The notes beneath the pieces are model-generated. The model made no database searches. It had not been told where the DNA came from and was given only the letters and a program-made list of their open reading frames with translations. A DNA stretch of 49,116 nt from an uncultured bacterium (GTDB lineage Bacteria; Patescibacteriota; Minisyncoccia; Phycocordibacterales; CAIRYW01): positions 1 to 49,116 of the forward strand of contig CAIRYW010000004.1 in assembly GCA_903882905.1 (NCBI GenBank), written 5' to 3'. Made by a program: the position numbers and the translations under genes. Below, one piece after another: positions 39,890-48,606 of the stretch (the first letter of the stretch is position 1; each line of letters starts with the position of its first letter).

Positions 39890-40986
39890 TAGATTCTAAA
39901 CTCGATTACATCTCCGTCCTGTACCACATATTCCTTTCCTTCAGTTCGGACAAATCCTTTTTCTCGAGCAGGTCCGTATCCGCCAGATTCTAAAAGTTTA
40001 TTCCATTCAATAACTTCTGCGCGAATAAATTTGTCTTTAAAATCAGTGTGAATGGCTGTACCTGCCATTGGAGCAGCCCAACCTTTTTCTATTGTCCACG
40101 CCCTGCTTTCGTCTTCTCCAGTTGTGAAATATGTAATAAGTCCAAGTAGTTCGTATGCTTTTTTTATCAAATCATTTATACCATCATCAGCTCCACCAAG
40201 TTCTTTGCGGAACATTTCCTTTTCCTCACCATCCATTTCCTTTAGCTCGTTTTCAAGACCGGCATCAACAATTACATAGTTTGACCCTGAATTTTTTATA
40301 AATTCTAGCAGTTTTGTCCAACGCTCATCTTTTAGCTCATCCAAATTTTTTGCTCCAGCTTTTTTATTTAAAACATACATTATTGGTTTGATAGTTAAAA
40401 GTGAAAAACCTTTTATGATTTCTTTTTCTTTTTCATCAAGCTCGGTAAATTGAGCAAGTTTTTCTTCAAGCAAAGTTTTTTCAATTTTCTGAAGAACTTC
40501 TTTTTCTTTTATTGCTAATTTGTCACCTTTTTTTACATCTTTTTCTACAGAACCAATTCTTTTTTGAACTGTCTGAAGGTCGCTCAAAATTAATTCAAGA
40601 TTTATGACACCAATATCATTTAGAGGATTAATATTTCCTGCAACATGTAAAACATCACTGTCCTCAAAAATTCTTACAACTTCTGCAATTGAATTTACTT
40701 CCTTAATATTTGAAAGAAATTTATTTCCTAGTCCTTCACCCTCGCTAGCTCCTTTTACTAAACCTGCGATATCAACAAATTCAATAACAGCAGGAATAGT
40801 TTTTTTTGATTTACTTAGTTCAGAAAGTTTCCAAAGACGTTCATCTGGTACTGGAACAATTCCAACCGATGGATCAATCGTACAAAACGGATAATTTTCT
40901 GCTGGAACAGATTTTTTCGTCAGTGCATTAAAAAGCGTCGATTTACCGACGTTTGGCAGTCCTACGATTCCAATAGATAGATTCAT
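39889..40986 (-). CDS. ychF: ribosome-associated ATPase YchF (OLA1)
   Basis: 365 residues. P-loop GLPNVGKST (9-17), DIAGLVKGASEGEGLGNKFLSNI (~70-92, the switch II region), and nucleotide base-recognition NKKA (~207). The C-terminal TGS-type domain is AGTAIHTDFKDKFIRAEVIEWNKLLESGGYGPAREKGFVRTEGKEYVVQDGDVIEFRI. YchF normally uses ATP instead of GTP and binds ribosomes. The start codon spans the junction with the inverted-repeat element at 40986-41117. The Nudix gene overlaps its stop. Confidence 0.96.
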   Translation of the reverse strand: MNLSIGIVGLPNVGKSTLFNALTKKSVPAENYPFCTIDPSVGIVPVPDERLWKLSELSKSKKTIPAVIEFVDIAGLVKGASEGEGLGNKFLSNIKEVNSIAEVVRIFEDSDVLHVAGNINPLNDIGVINLELILSDLQTVQKRIGSVEKDVKKGDKLAIKEKEVLQKIEKTLLEEKLAQFTELDEKEKEIIKGFSLLTIKPIMYVLNKKAGAKNLDELKDERWTKLLEFIKNSGSNYVIVDAGLENELKEMDGEEKEMFRKELGGADDGINDLIKKAYELLGLITYFTTGEDESRAWTIEKGWAAPMAGTAIHTDFKDKFIRAEVIEWNKLLESGGYGPAREKGFVRTEGKEYVVQDGDVIEFRI

Positions 40987-41117
40987 CCCGCACTAGAAAA
41001 TGACATCGCTTTTAAAAGCGTGTCCATTTTCAAAATTATTATTAAACTCGACTTGAAATATTATGTTTGTTGCCATCTGTATGTTTAAGCTTTTAATGTC
41101 ATTTTGCAGTGACGGGA
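40986..41117. mobile_element. MITE-like element with terminal inverted repeats and 4-bp target duplication
   Basis: 132 bp. The left end reads TCCCG-CACTAG-AAAATGACAT (40986-41006). The reverse complement of the right end (41096-41117) reads TCCCGTCACTGC-AAAATGACAT, matching apart from one inserted and two changed bases. TTCA flanks both ends (40982-40985 and 41118-41121). The interior is AT-rich, with a perfect CGCTTTTAAAAGCG palindrome (41007-41020) and no open reading frame. The insertion sits at the ychF start: its ATG straddles the target duplication and the element's first base. Confidence 0.65.
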
Positions 41118-41123
41118 TTCATA

Positions 41124-41354
41124 TTAATTATTACTAAAAGCTTTTTTTACTTCCTCTTCTCGGGATTTTATTACTTCAGTAATTGCATCCATTTGTGATT
41201 TCCCTTGCTTAGTTTTTTGCATTGCTTCCTCAGCAATTGTTTTTAGAAGGTCAGGATTTTTCTCCATTATTTCCATTATTTTATCTCGCTGTTCTTTTGG
41301 AACATCCTTTAGCTTTGACTCTAAAAGTTTTTTCATTAAAAAATTGTTGAACAT
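41124..41354 (-). CDS. small helical protein of unknown function
   Basis: 76 residues from the ATG at 41354; a frame continues to 41564 but it overlaps ahcY on the opposite strand and is unlikely. Highly charged and helical: KKLLESKLKDVPKEQRDKIMEIMEKNPDLLKTIAEEAMQKTKQGKSQMDAITEVIKSREEEVKKAF. No membrane helix. It is upstream of ychF with the MITE-like element between. It shares a bidirectional -10 region with ahcY. No family recognised. Confidence 0.65.
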   Translation of the reverse strand: MFNNFLMKKLLESKLKDVPKEQRDKIMEIMEKNPDLLKTIAEEAMQKTKQGKSQMDAITEVIKSREEEVKKAFSNN

Positions 41355-41365
41355 AGGCACATAAT

Positions 41366-42649
<1,284 letters not shown>

Positions 42650-42651
<2 letters not shown>

Positions 42652-42684
42652 TTGATAGTTTAGAGTTGAAAGTTGCGAGTCAAA
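42650..42684. repeat. degenerate heptanucleotide repeat (AGTTNNN x5)
   Basis: Starting in the ahcY stop codon: AGTTGAT, AGTTTAG, AGTTGAA, AGTTGCG, AGTCAAA, running to the start of the kinase gene. Confidence 0.6.
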
Positions 42685-43631
42685 TGCAAAAGAAAAAAAA
42701 TAATAAAAAAGCTCTTGTTGTAGGTTCAGTTGTTATTGATACCCTTTTTGATCTGTCTTCAAATATAAGAGACCATATAAATGTTAAAGATGGTGTTCTC
42801 GGTGTGCAAAATTTGATGTTCACTGCACAAAATAAGAAAGAATATTACGGCGGTACCGCCGCCAATATCTCCTACGGACTTGGACTTCTTAAGCAAAAGC
42901 CAATTTTAGTTTCCGTTGTTGGAAAAGATTTTGCATTAAATTTTGAAAAACATTTAGAAAAAATTGGTGTTGATTTGCGAGTGCGTGAAGATAAAAATGA
43001 ATTTACAGCAAATTTTTACGGCATGTCTGATACAAAAAAAGAGCAGATTGGAGTTTTTTTACCGAACGTATATGGAAAATACGTTGAAAGTATTCCCTTG
43101 TCAAAAATTCTTACTAAAAAAGATTTTTCTCAAATCGAGGTAGCGATATTTTCTGCGGGCACATCAAAAAGTATTACAAATCACATTGTTGAATTTAAAA
43201 AGAAAGCAAAAAAAGGTTCCATAGCTATTTTTGATCCAGGACAAATTTTGATGTCAACTTACAATAAGACAATGCTTAAAAAAAGTTTGGAGCACGCAGA
43301 TATTTTAATTGGAAACGAAGTTGAAATAGCTCAAATAAAAAATTATTTTGAATTTTCTTTCGAAGAAATATTTAAATTAGGAGTTTCTAATATTATTGAA
43401 ACTCAAGGTGAAAAAGGAAGTATTTTATATACGCCAAAAGAATCTAAAAAAATTCCCGCAATAAAGGTTAAAAAAGTTGTTGATCCAACTGGCGCCGGCG
43501 ATGCGTTCAGAGCTGGTTTTATTTACGGACTTTTAAACAATTTTAAAATTGAGGAAGCTATGAAAATGGGAGCTAAATTGGGCTCTAGGTGCATTCAATG
43601 TTCTGGAGGTCAAAACTACACAGTTTTTTAG
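42684..43631 (+). CDS. PfkB-family carbohydrate/adenosine kinase
   Basis: 315 residues from the ATG at 42684; a TTG start at 42666 would translate the heptad repeat and is rejected. Features: ALVVGSVVIDTLFDL N-terminus, GGTAANISYGLGLL (~55-68), and the C-terminal PfkB signature KKVVDPTGAGDAFRAGFIYGL (~268-288) with the catalytic Asp in GAGD. PfkB members next to ahcY are often adenosine kinase, which would convert the adenosine from AhcY to AMP. The assignment to adenosine is from context; sugar kinase remains possible. Confidence 0.85.
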   Translation: MQKKKNNKKALVVGSVVIDTLFDLSSNIRDHINVKDGVLGVQNLMFTAQNKKEYYGGTAANISYGLGLLKQKPILVSVVGKDFALNFEKHLEKIGVDLRVREDKNEFTANFYGMSDTKKEQIGVFLPNVYGKYVESIPLSKILTKKDFSQIEVAIFSAGTSKSITNHIVEFKKKAKKGSIAIFDPGQILMSTYNKTMLKKSLEHADILIGNEVEIAQIKNYFEFSFEEIFKLGVSNIIETQGEKGSILYTPKESKKIPAIKVKKVVDPTGAGDAFRAGFIYGLLNNFKIEEAMKMGAKLGSRCIQCSGGQNYTVF

Positions 43632-43680
43632 TAGTTACCAAAAAACCTATATTCCTAGGCTTATTGTAGACATTTAAAAT

Positions 43681-43709
43681 TTGACAGAGCATATCATCTG
43701 TGTTAATGT
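43681..43709 (+). promoter_or_regulatory. strong promoter giving a long leader for the 194-residue gene
   Basis: TTGACA (43681-43686), 17-bp spacer, TAATGT (43704-43709), 112 bases upstream of the ATG at 43822. A second set, TTGAAA (43726-43731) and TATAAC (43750-43755, 18-bp spacer), lies downstream. Confidence 0.5.
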
Positions 43710-43821
43710 TCTCGACTAGTGCTCCTTGAAAGTTGTTTTTATAGAAGGCTATAACTCAAAACCATTCAGAGAACACAAACAAACAAAAAAACCAAAACAC
43801 AGTAAACCAAAGTAAAAATAG

Positions 43822-44406
43822 ATGAAGAGAAAAACACCAGCAACAACCGAAAGGGTACGTGCCCTTTTACACATGATGTCGGGAATCGCCTTCCACTCAC
43901 GGGAGCATTCACAAACAGTGACCTTCACTGTCAAGCGAGGGGGCCAAACAATAAAGGCGGGTGAGGCCAGTTTCCTCGAAAGCGAAAAGGTTATGCGCTA
44001 CCCCGTAATCTACAAGGCAGTCACTTCCGGTGAGACAATGATGTCGAGTCTTCCCAACGTGGAAGGTGTGCAGCAACTGTGCGCAACCTTCCTTTTCAAC
44101 GTTCTCGGCAGGATTTGCCAAAATCTTGGATTTTCTCGAGGGAAAATTCAGGTCGAGATCCACGGGCTCCACCCACTTGTTGCCACAGCAATGGCTAAGG
44201 AATGTTGCTTGGTTCTCGAATCAGACAAGCACGCCGAGGCTGTTGAGGATATAAACCCGCATGGCTATATGGTGCGGATTGGGGCGTCCGGTGAGGTTGA
44301 GGTTTTAGTTGGTGAATTTACCAAACCCAAGCAGTCACAACCCGTTTCCTTTCCGAAGCACCAATTCAAACTGCTCAAGCCGGTTACTGAAGGAGTGCCT
44401 GCATAA
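43822..44406 (+). CDS. protein of unknown function, higher-GC stand-alone gene
   Basis: 194 residues. GC is clearly above the neighbouring genes. No signal peptide or membrane helix. Contains KVMRYPVIYKAVTSGETMMSS, VEGVQQLCATFLFNVLGRICQNLGFSRGKIQVEIHGLHPLVATAMAKECCLV and GYMVRIGASGEVEVLVGEF. No family recognised. It has an unusually long 5' leader (about 65-110 nt, depending on the promoter) and an intrinsic terminator 17 bases after the stop, so it is a monocistronic unit. It looks like an acquired or regulator-type gene, but function cannot be inferred. Confidence 0.7.
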   Translation: MKRKTPATTERVRALLHMMSGIAFHSREHSQTVTFTVKRGGQTIKAGEASFLESEKVMRYPVIYKAVTSGETMMSSLPNVEGVQQLCATFLFNVLGRICQNLGFSRGKIQVEIHGLHPLVATAMAKECCLVLESDKHAEAVEDINPHGYMVRIGASGEVEVLVGEFTKPKQSQPVSFPKHQFKLLKPVTEGVPA

Positions 44407-44422
44407 AAAAGCAACAAATACC

Positions 44423-44459
44423 ATCTCCGCACGGACAGCAAACGTGTGGGGATTTTTTT
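44423..44459 (+). terminator. intrinsic terminator after the 194-residue gene
   Basis: ATCTCCGCACG (44423-44433) pairs with CGTGTGGGGAT (44443-44453) with two G-U pairs; seven T follow. Confidence 0.8.
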
Positions 44460-44471
44460 ATAAAATTAGAC

Positions 44472-44499
44472 TAGACTTTTTAAATAAGTATGTTAGAAT
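44472..44499 (+). promoter_or_regulatory. promoter for the 73-residue gene
   Basis: TAGACT (44472-44477), 16-bp spacer, TAGAAT (44494-44499), giving a leader of about 28 nt to the ATG at 44534. Confidence 0.4.
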
Positions 44500-44533
44500 A
44501 CTTAATAGTCGCACATTTCAATACAAAAAAATA

Positions 44534-44755
44534 ATGTTGCGACGACGAAAACAAAAAATACCAACACTAATGTCATATCTAACACACCAGGCCAGAGGCT
44601 TTATCACATCCGCCGACATCACCCGAGTTACCAGCTCAGGAGGACAGCGGGCGGGAAATGAACGCTATCTCCCAAAGGATCAGCAACCCACGACGGTTGC
44701 GAGCCAGCGCACTGATCCCTGGAACACCAAACCTGTCCACTCAAGCCAAAGCTAA
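44534..44755 (+). CDS. small, Ser/Thr/Gln-rich basic protein, weakly supported
   Basis: 73 residues starting LRRRKQKIPTLMSYLTHQARGF. It is rich in Ser, Thr, Gln and Arg and looks disordered. The frame can be extended upstream to 44309, but that region is inside the 194-residue gene and its terminator. It is bounded by a promoter-like sequence upstream and a strong terminator downstream (44780). Base composition is like the 194-residue gene. Coding is not certain; it may be part of a small RNA transcript instead. Confidence 0.4.
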   Translation: MLRRRKQKIPTLMSYLTHQARGFITSADITRVTSSGGQRAGNERYLPKDQQPTTVASQRTDPWNTKPVHSSQS

Positions 44756-44779
44756 ACCTCGCAACATCATCTCAACCAT

Positions 44780-44814
44780 ACCCGGACCTCTCTTTTGAGG
44801 TTCGGGTGTTTTTT
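44780..44814 (+). terminator. intrinsic terminator (plus strand), overlapping the ribH stop region
   Basis: ACCCGGACCTC (44780-44790), loop TCTTTT, GAGGTTCGGGT (44797-44807), then six T to 44814. The convergent ribH stop codon begins at 44813, so the U-tract overlaps the ribH end. Confidence 0.85.
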
Positions 44815-45277
44815 ATTTAATAGATAATGTCTTTAATAAAGCAACAGCTGCTTCAATTCCCTTATTAGTTTCTCCATGTGAGCGAATTTTCGCTTGCTCA
44901 AGATTATTTACAGTTAAAATTGCATTTGCAATTGGAATATTTTCTTTAAGCATGACATCCATAATTCCTCGTGTAGATTCGTTCGCAATATAAACGTAAT
45001 GGTCTGTATCGCCTCTTATGACGCATCCCACTGCAATAATTCCATCAAACTTTTTAGTAATTTTTTTACAAATAAATGGAATTTCAAATGCACCAGGGGC
45101 AGGAAAAACTTTTATATTTTTTTTTTGAATGCCTTTGACTTTTAATTCCTCAATTGCTCCATCACGCATTGGAAATGTGATGTCATTGTTGTATTCAGAA
45201 ACAACGATAGCAATTTTGAGAGAGCTTTTAGCTGTATGCTTATAGCTGTCAGTTTTTTTATTTTGTTTTCTTTGCAT
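44813..45277 (-). CDS. ribH: 6,7-dimethyl-8-ribityllumazine synthase
   Basis: 154 residues. Condenses 5-amino-6-ribitylaminouracil with dihydroxybutanone phosphate. The core IAIVVSEYNNDITFPMRDGAIEELK, APGAFEIPFICKKIT, AVGCVIRGDTDHYVYIANEST (active-site His of GDTxH) and ILTVNNLEQAKIRSHGETNKGIEAA is intact. The N-terminal ~20 residues (KKTDSYKHTAKSS) are encoded by a heptanucleotide repeat and differ from the usual N-terminus. It overlaps ribE by 20 bases. ribA/B and ribD are not in this window. Confidence 0.95.
   Translation of the reverse strand: MQRKQNKKTDSYKHTAKSSLKIAIVVSEYNNDITFPMRDGAIEELKVKGIQKKNIKVFPAPGAFEIPFICKKITKKFDGIIAVGCVIRGDTDHYVYIANESTRGIMDVMLKENIPIANAILTVNNLEQAKIRSHGETNKGIEAAVALLKTLSIK
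45223..45257. repeat. heptanucleotide repeat inside the ribH 5' end
   Basis: Plus-strand 7-mers: AGCTTTT, AGCTGTA, TGCTTAT, AGCTGTC, AGTTTTT. The run is translated as part of the ribH N-terminus. Confidence 0.55.
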
Positions 45278-45839
45278 TTGCGTACTTTGCCAGTAAATCT
45301 GTTTCTATATTTACTAAATTACCTTTTATTAAATTTCCCAAAGTTGTGAGTTCAAGTGTATATGGAATTAATGAAACCTCAAAATAGTTCTTTCCAACTT
45401 TAGATGTCGTTAAAGAAACTCCATCTATTGAAATTGAACCTTTATACACAACGTATTTAAGAAATTTTGAAGGAATATTTATTCTTAAAATCCAACCTTT
45501 TTTCTTATCAATTACTACTACTTTTCCAACACAATCTATATGACCTGAGACAAAGTGTCCTGAAACTCTGTCATTCCATTTAAGTGCCTGCTCAAAATTT
45601 ACTTGACTACCAGTTTTTAAATTCCTAGCGTTTGTTATATCTAGTGTCTCTTTCATATAATGAATTTGAAAATCTGTTTTTGAATATTTTTCGACAGTAG
45701 AACAAATTCCATTCAAAGAAACACTCTCACCTTTTTCTAAAAAAATTCCTTTCGGTAATTCAAAAATTATTTCAAGAGAATCCTTAATTGTCTTTATCTC
45801 ATTCACTTTTATTTTTTTTGATACAATTCCGCTAAACAT
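45258..45839 (-). CDS. ribE: riboflavin synthase alpha chain
   Basis: 193 residues. Dismutates two ribityllumazines to riboflavin. Two lumazine-binding barrels: MFSGIVSKKIKVNEI and GESVSLNGICSTVEKYSKTDFQIHYMKETLDITNARNLKTGSQVNFEQAL (~38-87), then DRVSGHFVSGHIDCVGKV (~90-107), SISIDGVSLTTSKVGKNYFEVSLIPYTLELTTLG (~135-168). The start is the usual MF(S/T)GIV. It overlaps both ribH (20 bases) and ribF (8 bases), giving a compact ribF-ribE-ribH operon. Confidence 0.95.
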   Translation of the reverse strand: MFSGIVSKKIKVNEIKTIKDSLEIIFELPKGIFLEKGESVSLNGICSTVEKYSKTDFQIHYMKETLDITNARNLKTGSQVNFEQALKWNDRVSGHFVSGHIDCVGKVVVIDKKKGWILRINIPSKFLKYVVYKGSISIDGVSLTTSKVGKNYFEVSLIPYTLELTTLGNLIKGNLVNIETDLLAKYANAKKTK

Positions 45840-46167
45840 TTTTAATTTTACTTATATCCTCAGTAATTATTTTTTTTAATTCTTCATTCGAAAGTCCTTT
45901 TATATCTTCTCGGATTTTTTCTTGAATTTCTACCTCAATTTCTTTTCCGTATATATTTTCATCAGAAAAATCAATTAAATGGGTCTCGAGGATATTTGGC
46001 CTGTATTCACCTATATAAATAGCAGAAAGAAAGCTTTTGTTATCAAAAGTAGTTATACCTTTATATATACCAAAATCAATTTTTTGATTTATTGAGATAT
46101 TTGCAGTCGGGAAACCAATTTTTCTACCCTGCTGCTTACCTTCTATTACCATTCCATTAATTTTCAT
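45832..46167 (-). CDS. ribF: stand-alone riboflavin kinase domain
   Basis: 111 residues from the ATG at 46167. An upstream start (46224) adds 19 hydrophobic residues unlike RibF and is contradicted by the -10 box six bases before 46167. Makes FMN from riboflavin. It has KINGMVIEGKQQGRKIGFPTANI, FGIYKGITTF, FLSAIYIGEYRPN, ETHLIDFSDENIYGKEIEVE: the RFK domain only. The FAD-synthetase (nucleotidyltransferase) half found in most bacterial RibF is missing, so this gene yields FMN but not FAD. Confidence 0.85.
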   Translation of the reverse strand: MKINGMVIEGKQQGRKIGFPTANISINQKIDFGIYKGITTFDNKSFLSAIYIGEYRPNILETHLIDFSDENIYGKEIEVEIQEKIREDIKGLSNEELKKIITEDISKIKNV

Positions 46168-46173
46168 ATTTAT

Positions 46174-46201
46174 ATAGTACGTTGTCAGGATTAAAATACA
46201 A
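46174..46201 (-). promoter_or_regulatory. promoter for the ribF-ribE-ribH operon, predicted leaderless
   Basis: TTGTAT (46196-46201), 16-bp spacer, TACTAT (46174-46179) on the minus strand; six bases lead to the ATG at 46167. It is back to back with the atpZ promoter. Confidence 0.5.
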
Positions 46202-46230
46202 AATTCTGGAAATTCATAGTACACCTGTGC

Positions 46231-46236
46231 TACAAT
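46231..46236 (+). promoter_or_regulatory. extended -10 for the ATP synthase operon
   Basis: TGC-TACAAT, eleven bases before the ATG at 46248. A weak -35, TGGAAA, lies at 46207-46212 with an 18-bp spacer. Confidence 0.45.
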
Positions 46237-46247
46237 CTTTTCACTTA

Positions 46248-46496
46248 ATGGAACAGGAAAAAAATAAGCCGGAAAAGGTGAAAGACGATGGGTTTATGAC
46301 AAAAGGTCAATTAATATCTTTTGCATATGATGTAGGCTTTGCCATAATGATTCCATTAGTTATTTTGGCGGTTTTAGGTAGATTACTTGATCAAAAATTT
46401 GGCACTTCGCCACTATTTTTGATAGCAGGTTTATTACTTTCACTTATTACTACCGGATTTATGATTTATAAGAAGACTAAGAGTTTTATGAAATAA
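46248..46496 (+). CDS. atpZ: AtpZ/AtpI-like F0F1-ATPase accessory membrane protein
   Basis: 82 residues from the ATG at 46248. An upstream start at 46182 adds 22 residues and lies before the -10 box. Two hydrophobic segments (GQLISFAYDVGFAIMIPLVILAVLG and PLFLIAGLLLSLITTGFMIY) around RLLDQKFGTSP, the small AtpZ/AtpI family that precedes atpB. Known members assist c-ring assembly or cation balance. It is 4 bases upstream of atpB. Confidence 0.8.
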   Translation: MEQEKNKPEKVKDDGFMTKGQLISFAYDVGFAIMIPLVILAVLGRLLDQKFGTSPLFLIAGLLLSLITTGFMIYKKTKSFMK

Positions 46497-46500
46497 AAAT

Positions 46501-47238
46501 ATGAAGATCTCAATTGTAGCTGAAGAAATATTTAAAATTGGAAATTTTGCAGTAACTAATTCCCTACTGGCTTCATGGATAGCTTTTTTGATTTTGTTAA
46601 TATTTTCAACGATTTGCTACTTTCAGATAAAAAAGAATGGAAAGCTAACAGCTTTTTTACATATAGTTTTTGAAGGATTAATTGGATTTATGGAATCATT
46701 TGCTGGAAGCAGAGAAAGAGCAAAAAAGTATTTACCTTTTGTCGGTACAATTTTCCTTTATATTTTGGCCTCAAACTGGGTTGGTTCCTTACCAGGAGTT
46801 GAAACAATTGGACTCAATAGAGGTGGAGAATTTGTGCCTTTTTTAAGAACTGCAAATGCAGACATTAACATGACTTTGGCCTTAGCTATTATTCTTGTTG
46901 TATCAACACATGTTATTGGATTCACTAAACTTGGCGTAAAAAATCACCTTGGAAAATTTTTAGCTAATCCGTTTAAAAAACCGATGGGATTTTTCGTTGG
47001 TATGCTTGAAATCGTCGGAGAAGTTTCCAGAATTATTTCCTTAACTTTTCGATTATTCGGAAACATTTTTGCTGGAAGTGTTCTTATAATCATCATTTCA
47101 TCACTAGTACCCTATATTGTCCCGATTCCATTTTTAGGAATGGAGCTTTTCGTAGGATTTATTCAAGCTCTTATTTTTGCTGCTCTAGCAATGATATTTT
47201 TATCATCTGCAGAGACTTTGCACTCTGAGGAGCATTAG
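46501..47238 (+). CDS. atpB: ATP synthase F0 subunit a
   Basis: 245 residues. Proton half-channel next to the c-ring. Five hydrophobic segments; the essential Arg is Arg184 in ISLTFRLFGNIFAGSVL (~179-195). EGLIGFMESFAGSRERAKKYLPFVGTIFLYILASNWVGSLPGVE and VGFIQALIFAALAMIFLSSAE are the family regions. A 221-base gap follows before atpE, unusual for an atp operon, and holds two hairpins and a promoter. Confidence 0.96.
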   Translation: MKISIVAEEIFKIGNFAVTNSLLASWIAFLILLIFSTICYFQIKKNGKLTAFLHIVFEGLIGFMESFAGSRERAKKYLPFVGTIFLYILASNWVGSLPGVETIGLNRGGEFVPFLRTANADINMTLALAIILVVSTHVIGFTKLGVKNHLGKFLANPFKKPMGFFVGMLEIVGEVSRIISLTFRLFGNIFAGSVLIIIISSLVPYIVPIPFLGMELFVGFIQALIFAALAMIFLSSAETLHSEEH

Positions 47239-47264
47239 CAGATTTTTGCTACGCAAAAATCTGC
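47238..47264. repeat. perfect 12-bp palindrome after atpB
   Basis: GCAGATTTTTGC (47238-47249), loop TAC, GCAAAAATCTGC (47253-47264), starting in the atpB stop codon. No T-tract follows. Confidence 0.6.
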
Positions 47265-47312
47265 AGTGAATAGTTGTGGGTATATGGTGGAATATAAGAC
47301 GCTATATTACAA

Positions 47313-47364
47313 AATTCAAACTAAGAAAACACCTCCAAAAGGAGGTCTTTCCTTAGTTTGAATT
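47313..47364 (+). terminator. long hairpin between atpB and atpE
   Basis: Outer arms AATTCAAACTAAG (47313-47325) and CTTAGTTTGAATT (47352-47364), inner arms ACCTCC (47331-47336) and GGAGGT (47341-47346), loop AAAA. There is no clean T-tract after it, so it may be partial, acting as an attenuator or an RNA-stabilising element between the a and c genes. Confidence 0.5.
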
Positions 47365-47368
47365 AAAT

Positions 47369-47396
47369 TTGCAAAGCTTTAAAAAATATATATAAT
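47369..47396 (+). promoter_or_regulatory. internal promoter for atpE
   Basis: TTGCAA (47369-47374), 16-bp spacer, TATAAT (47391-47396). Transcription from about 47403 would begin just before the hairpin AGAGAC/GTCTCT (47409-47414 and 47420-47425). Confidence 0.6.
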
Positions 47397-47408
47397 TTGA
47401 AGCAACTT

Positions 47409-47425
47409 AGAGACAGTCAGTCTCT
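47409..47425 (+). other. 5' hairpin in the atpE leader
   Basis: AGAGAC (47409-47414), loop AGTCA, GTCTCT (47420-47425), near the 5' end of the transcript from the promoter at 47369. Such 5' stem-loops can protect mRNA from decay. The T-rich sequence that follows (GTTTTGTTT) also allows a weak attenuator. Confidence 0.45.
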
Positions 47426-47453
47426 GTTTTGTTTATTATTAGAAGTTAATTAA

Positions 47454-47678
<225 letters not shown>

Positions 47679-47682
47679 ATCA

Positions 47683-48192
47683 ATGGGTAATCTGGTTTCA
47701 ACTTTAGGAATTGAATGGAAAGAGCTTATTGCACAGGCAATAAATTTTGGTTTGCTTATTTTTATTTTGACCAAGCTCTTGTATAAACCAGTTATGAAGT
47801 CTATTGAGGATAAGCAAAAATCAATAGAGGCCGCAAAAAATATGTCTCTTGAGATGGAAAAGAAACTTCAGGATGGTGTAGAAGCTCAGAAGAAGGTTTT
47901 GGATAAAGCACGTGCTGAGTCTGAAAAAATTATTAAGAATGCTGAGACAAGCGCCTCAATTTTGAAGAAAAGTCTTCTGGAAGATGCTAAACATCAAGCA
48001 CAAAATGTTGTTGCTCAAGGCGAAGCGAAAATTCGTGAAGAAAATGAAAAACTCAGAAGGGATATTAAAAAAGAAGTTGGTACTCTTGTTTCTGATGCAA
48101 TAGAAAAAACTGTCGGAAAATATATTGATGAAAAGGCTAAGCACTCCCTAAAAGATGAGGCTACAAAAGAATTTTCAAAAATTAGCGTCTAA
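47683..48192 (+). CDS. atpF: ATP synthase F0 subunit b
   Basis: 169 residues. Peripheral stalk: one N-terminal helix (~14-32, ELIAQAINFGLLIFILTKLLYKPV) and a long charged coiled coil (~35-155) with Lys/Glu heptads. TLGIEWKELIAQAINFGLLIFIL is typical of bacterial b. It starts 4 bases after atpE and is 9 bases before atpH. Confidence 0.94.
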   Translation: MGNLVSTLGIEWKELIAQAINFGLLIFILTKLLYKPVMKSIEDKQKSIEAAKNMSLEMEKKLQDGVEAQKKVLDKARAESEKIIKNAETSASILKKSLLEDAKHQAQNVVAQGEAKIREENEKLRRDIKKEVGTLVSDAIEKTVGKYIDEKAKHSLKDEATKEFSKISV

Positions 48193-48201
48193 ATAAAATC
48201 C

Positions 48202-48582
48202 ATGAAAAGCTCTTCAAAAAAAATAGGGGTACTTTTAGCGAAGAAGACTTTACATGCAAAAACAAAAGAAGAAGCAAGTGAAATTGTAAAATCTTTTGCA
48301 AAAGTAATTGTTTCAAAGCGCTTAGCATCAAAATCCCCTGCCATTCTTCGATCTTTTAAAAAGGAATGGAATGAGGACAAAAAAATTATTGACGTTACTA
48401 TCAAGGCTTCATCAATTCACGACGTACCAAAAATAGAGCATGTTTTTGGAAAAAAAGCCGAAGTAATATTTATTGAAGATAAAACCCTTATTGGAGGCTC
48501 TGAAATCAAAATCGATGATTTGGTTATAGACACTACAATAAAATCAAAATTACAAAAAATGAGGTCAAAGCTTGTAAATTAA
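48202..48582 (+). CDS. atpH: ATP synthase F1 subunit delta (short)
   Basis: 126 residues compared with the usual ~175-180. The C-terminal conserved part is present: KAEVIFIEDKTLIGGSEIKIDDLVIDTTIKSKLQKMRSKL, the signature ending where subunit delta contacts b. The N-terminal helical bundle is reduced (KTLHAKTKEEASEIVKSFAKVIVSKRLASKSPAILRSFKKEWNEDKK). Position between atpF and atpA supports the identity. Confidence 0.82.
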   Translation: MKSSSKKIGVLLAKKTLHAKTKEEASEIVKSFAKVIVSKRLASKSPAILRSFKKEWNEDKKIIDVTIKASSIHDVPKIEHVFGKKAEVIFIEDKTLIGGSEIKIDDLVIDTTIKSKLQKMRSKLVN

Positions 48583-48606
48583 AAACATTATTAGAAAATT
48601 TTGCTT

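Noticed and set aside
40987-41123. tRNA or small structured RNA in the gap
   Set aside because: No T-loop or cloverleaf; the terminal inverted repeats with TTCA duplication fit a MITE-like element better.
43749-44172. Minus-strand ORFs opposite the 194-residue gene
   Set aside because: Antisense shadows; the plus frame has a promoter and terminator.
44309-44533. Upstream half of a 148-residue ORF ending at 44755
   Set aside because: It is in another frame inside the 194-residue gene and continues through that gene's terminator.
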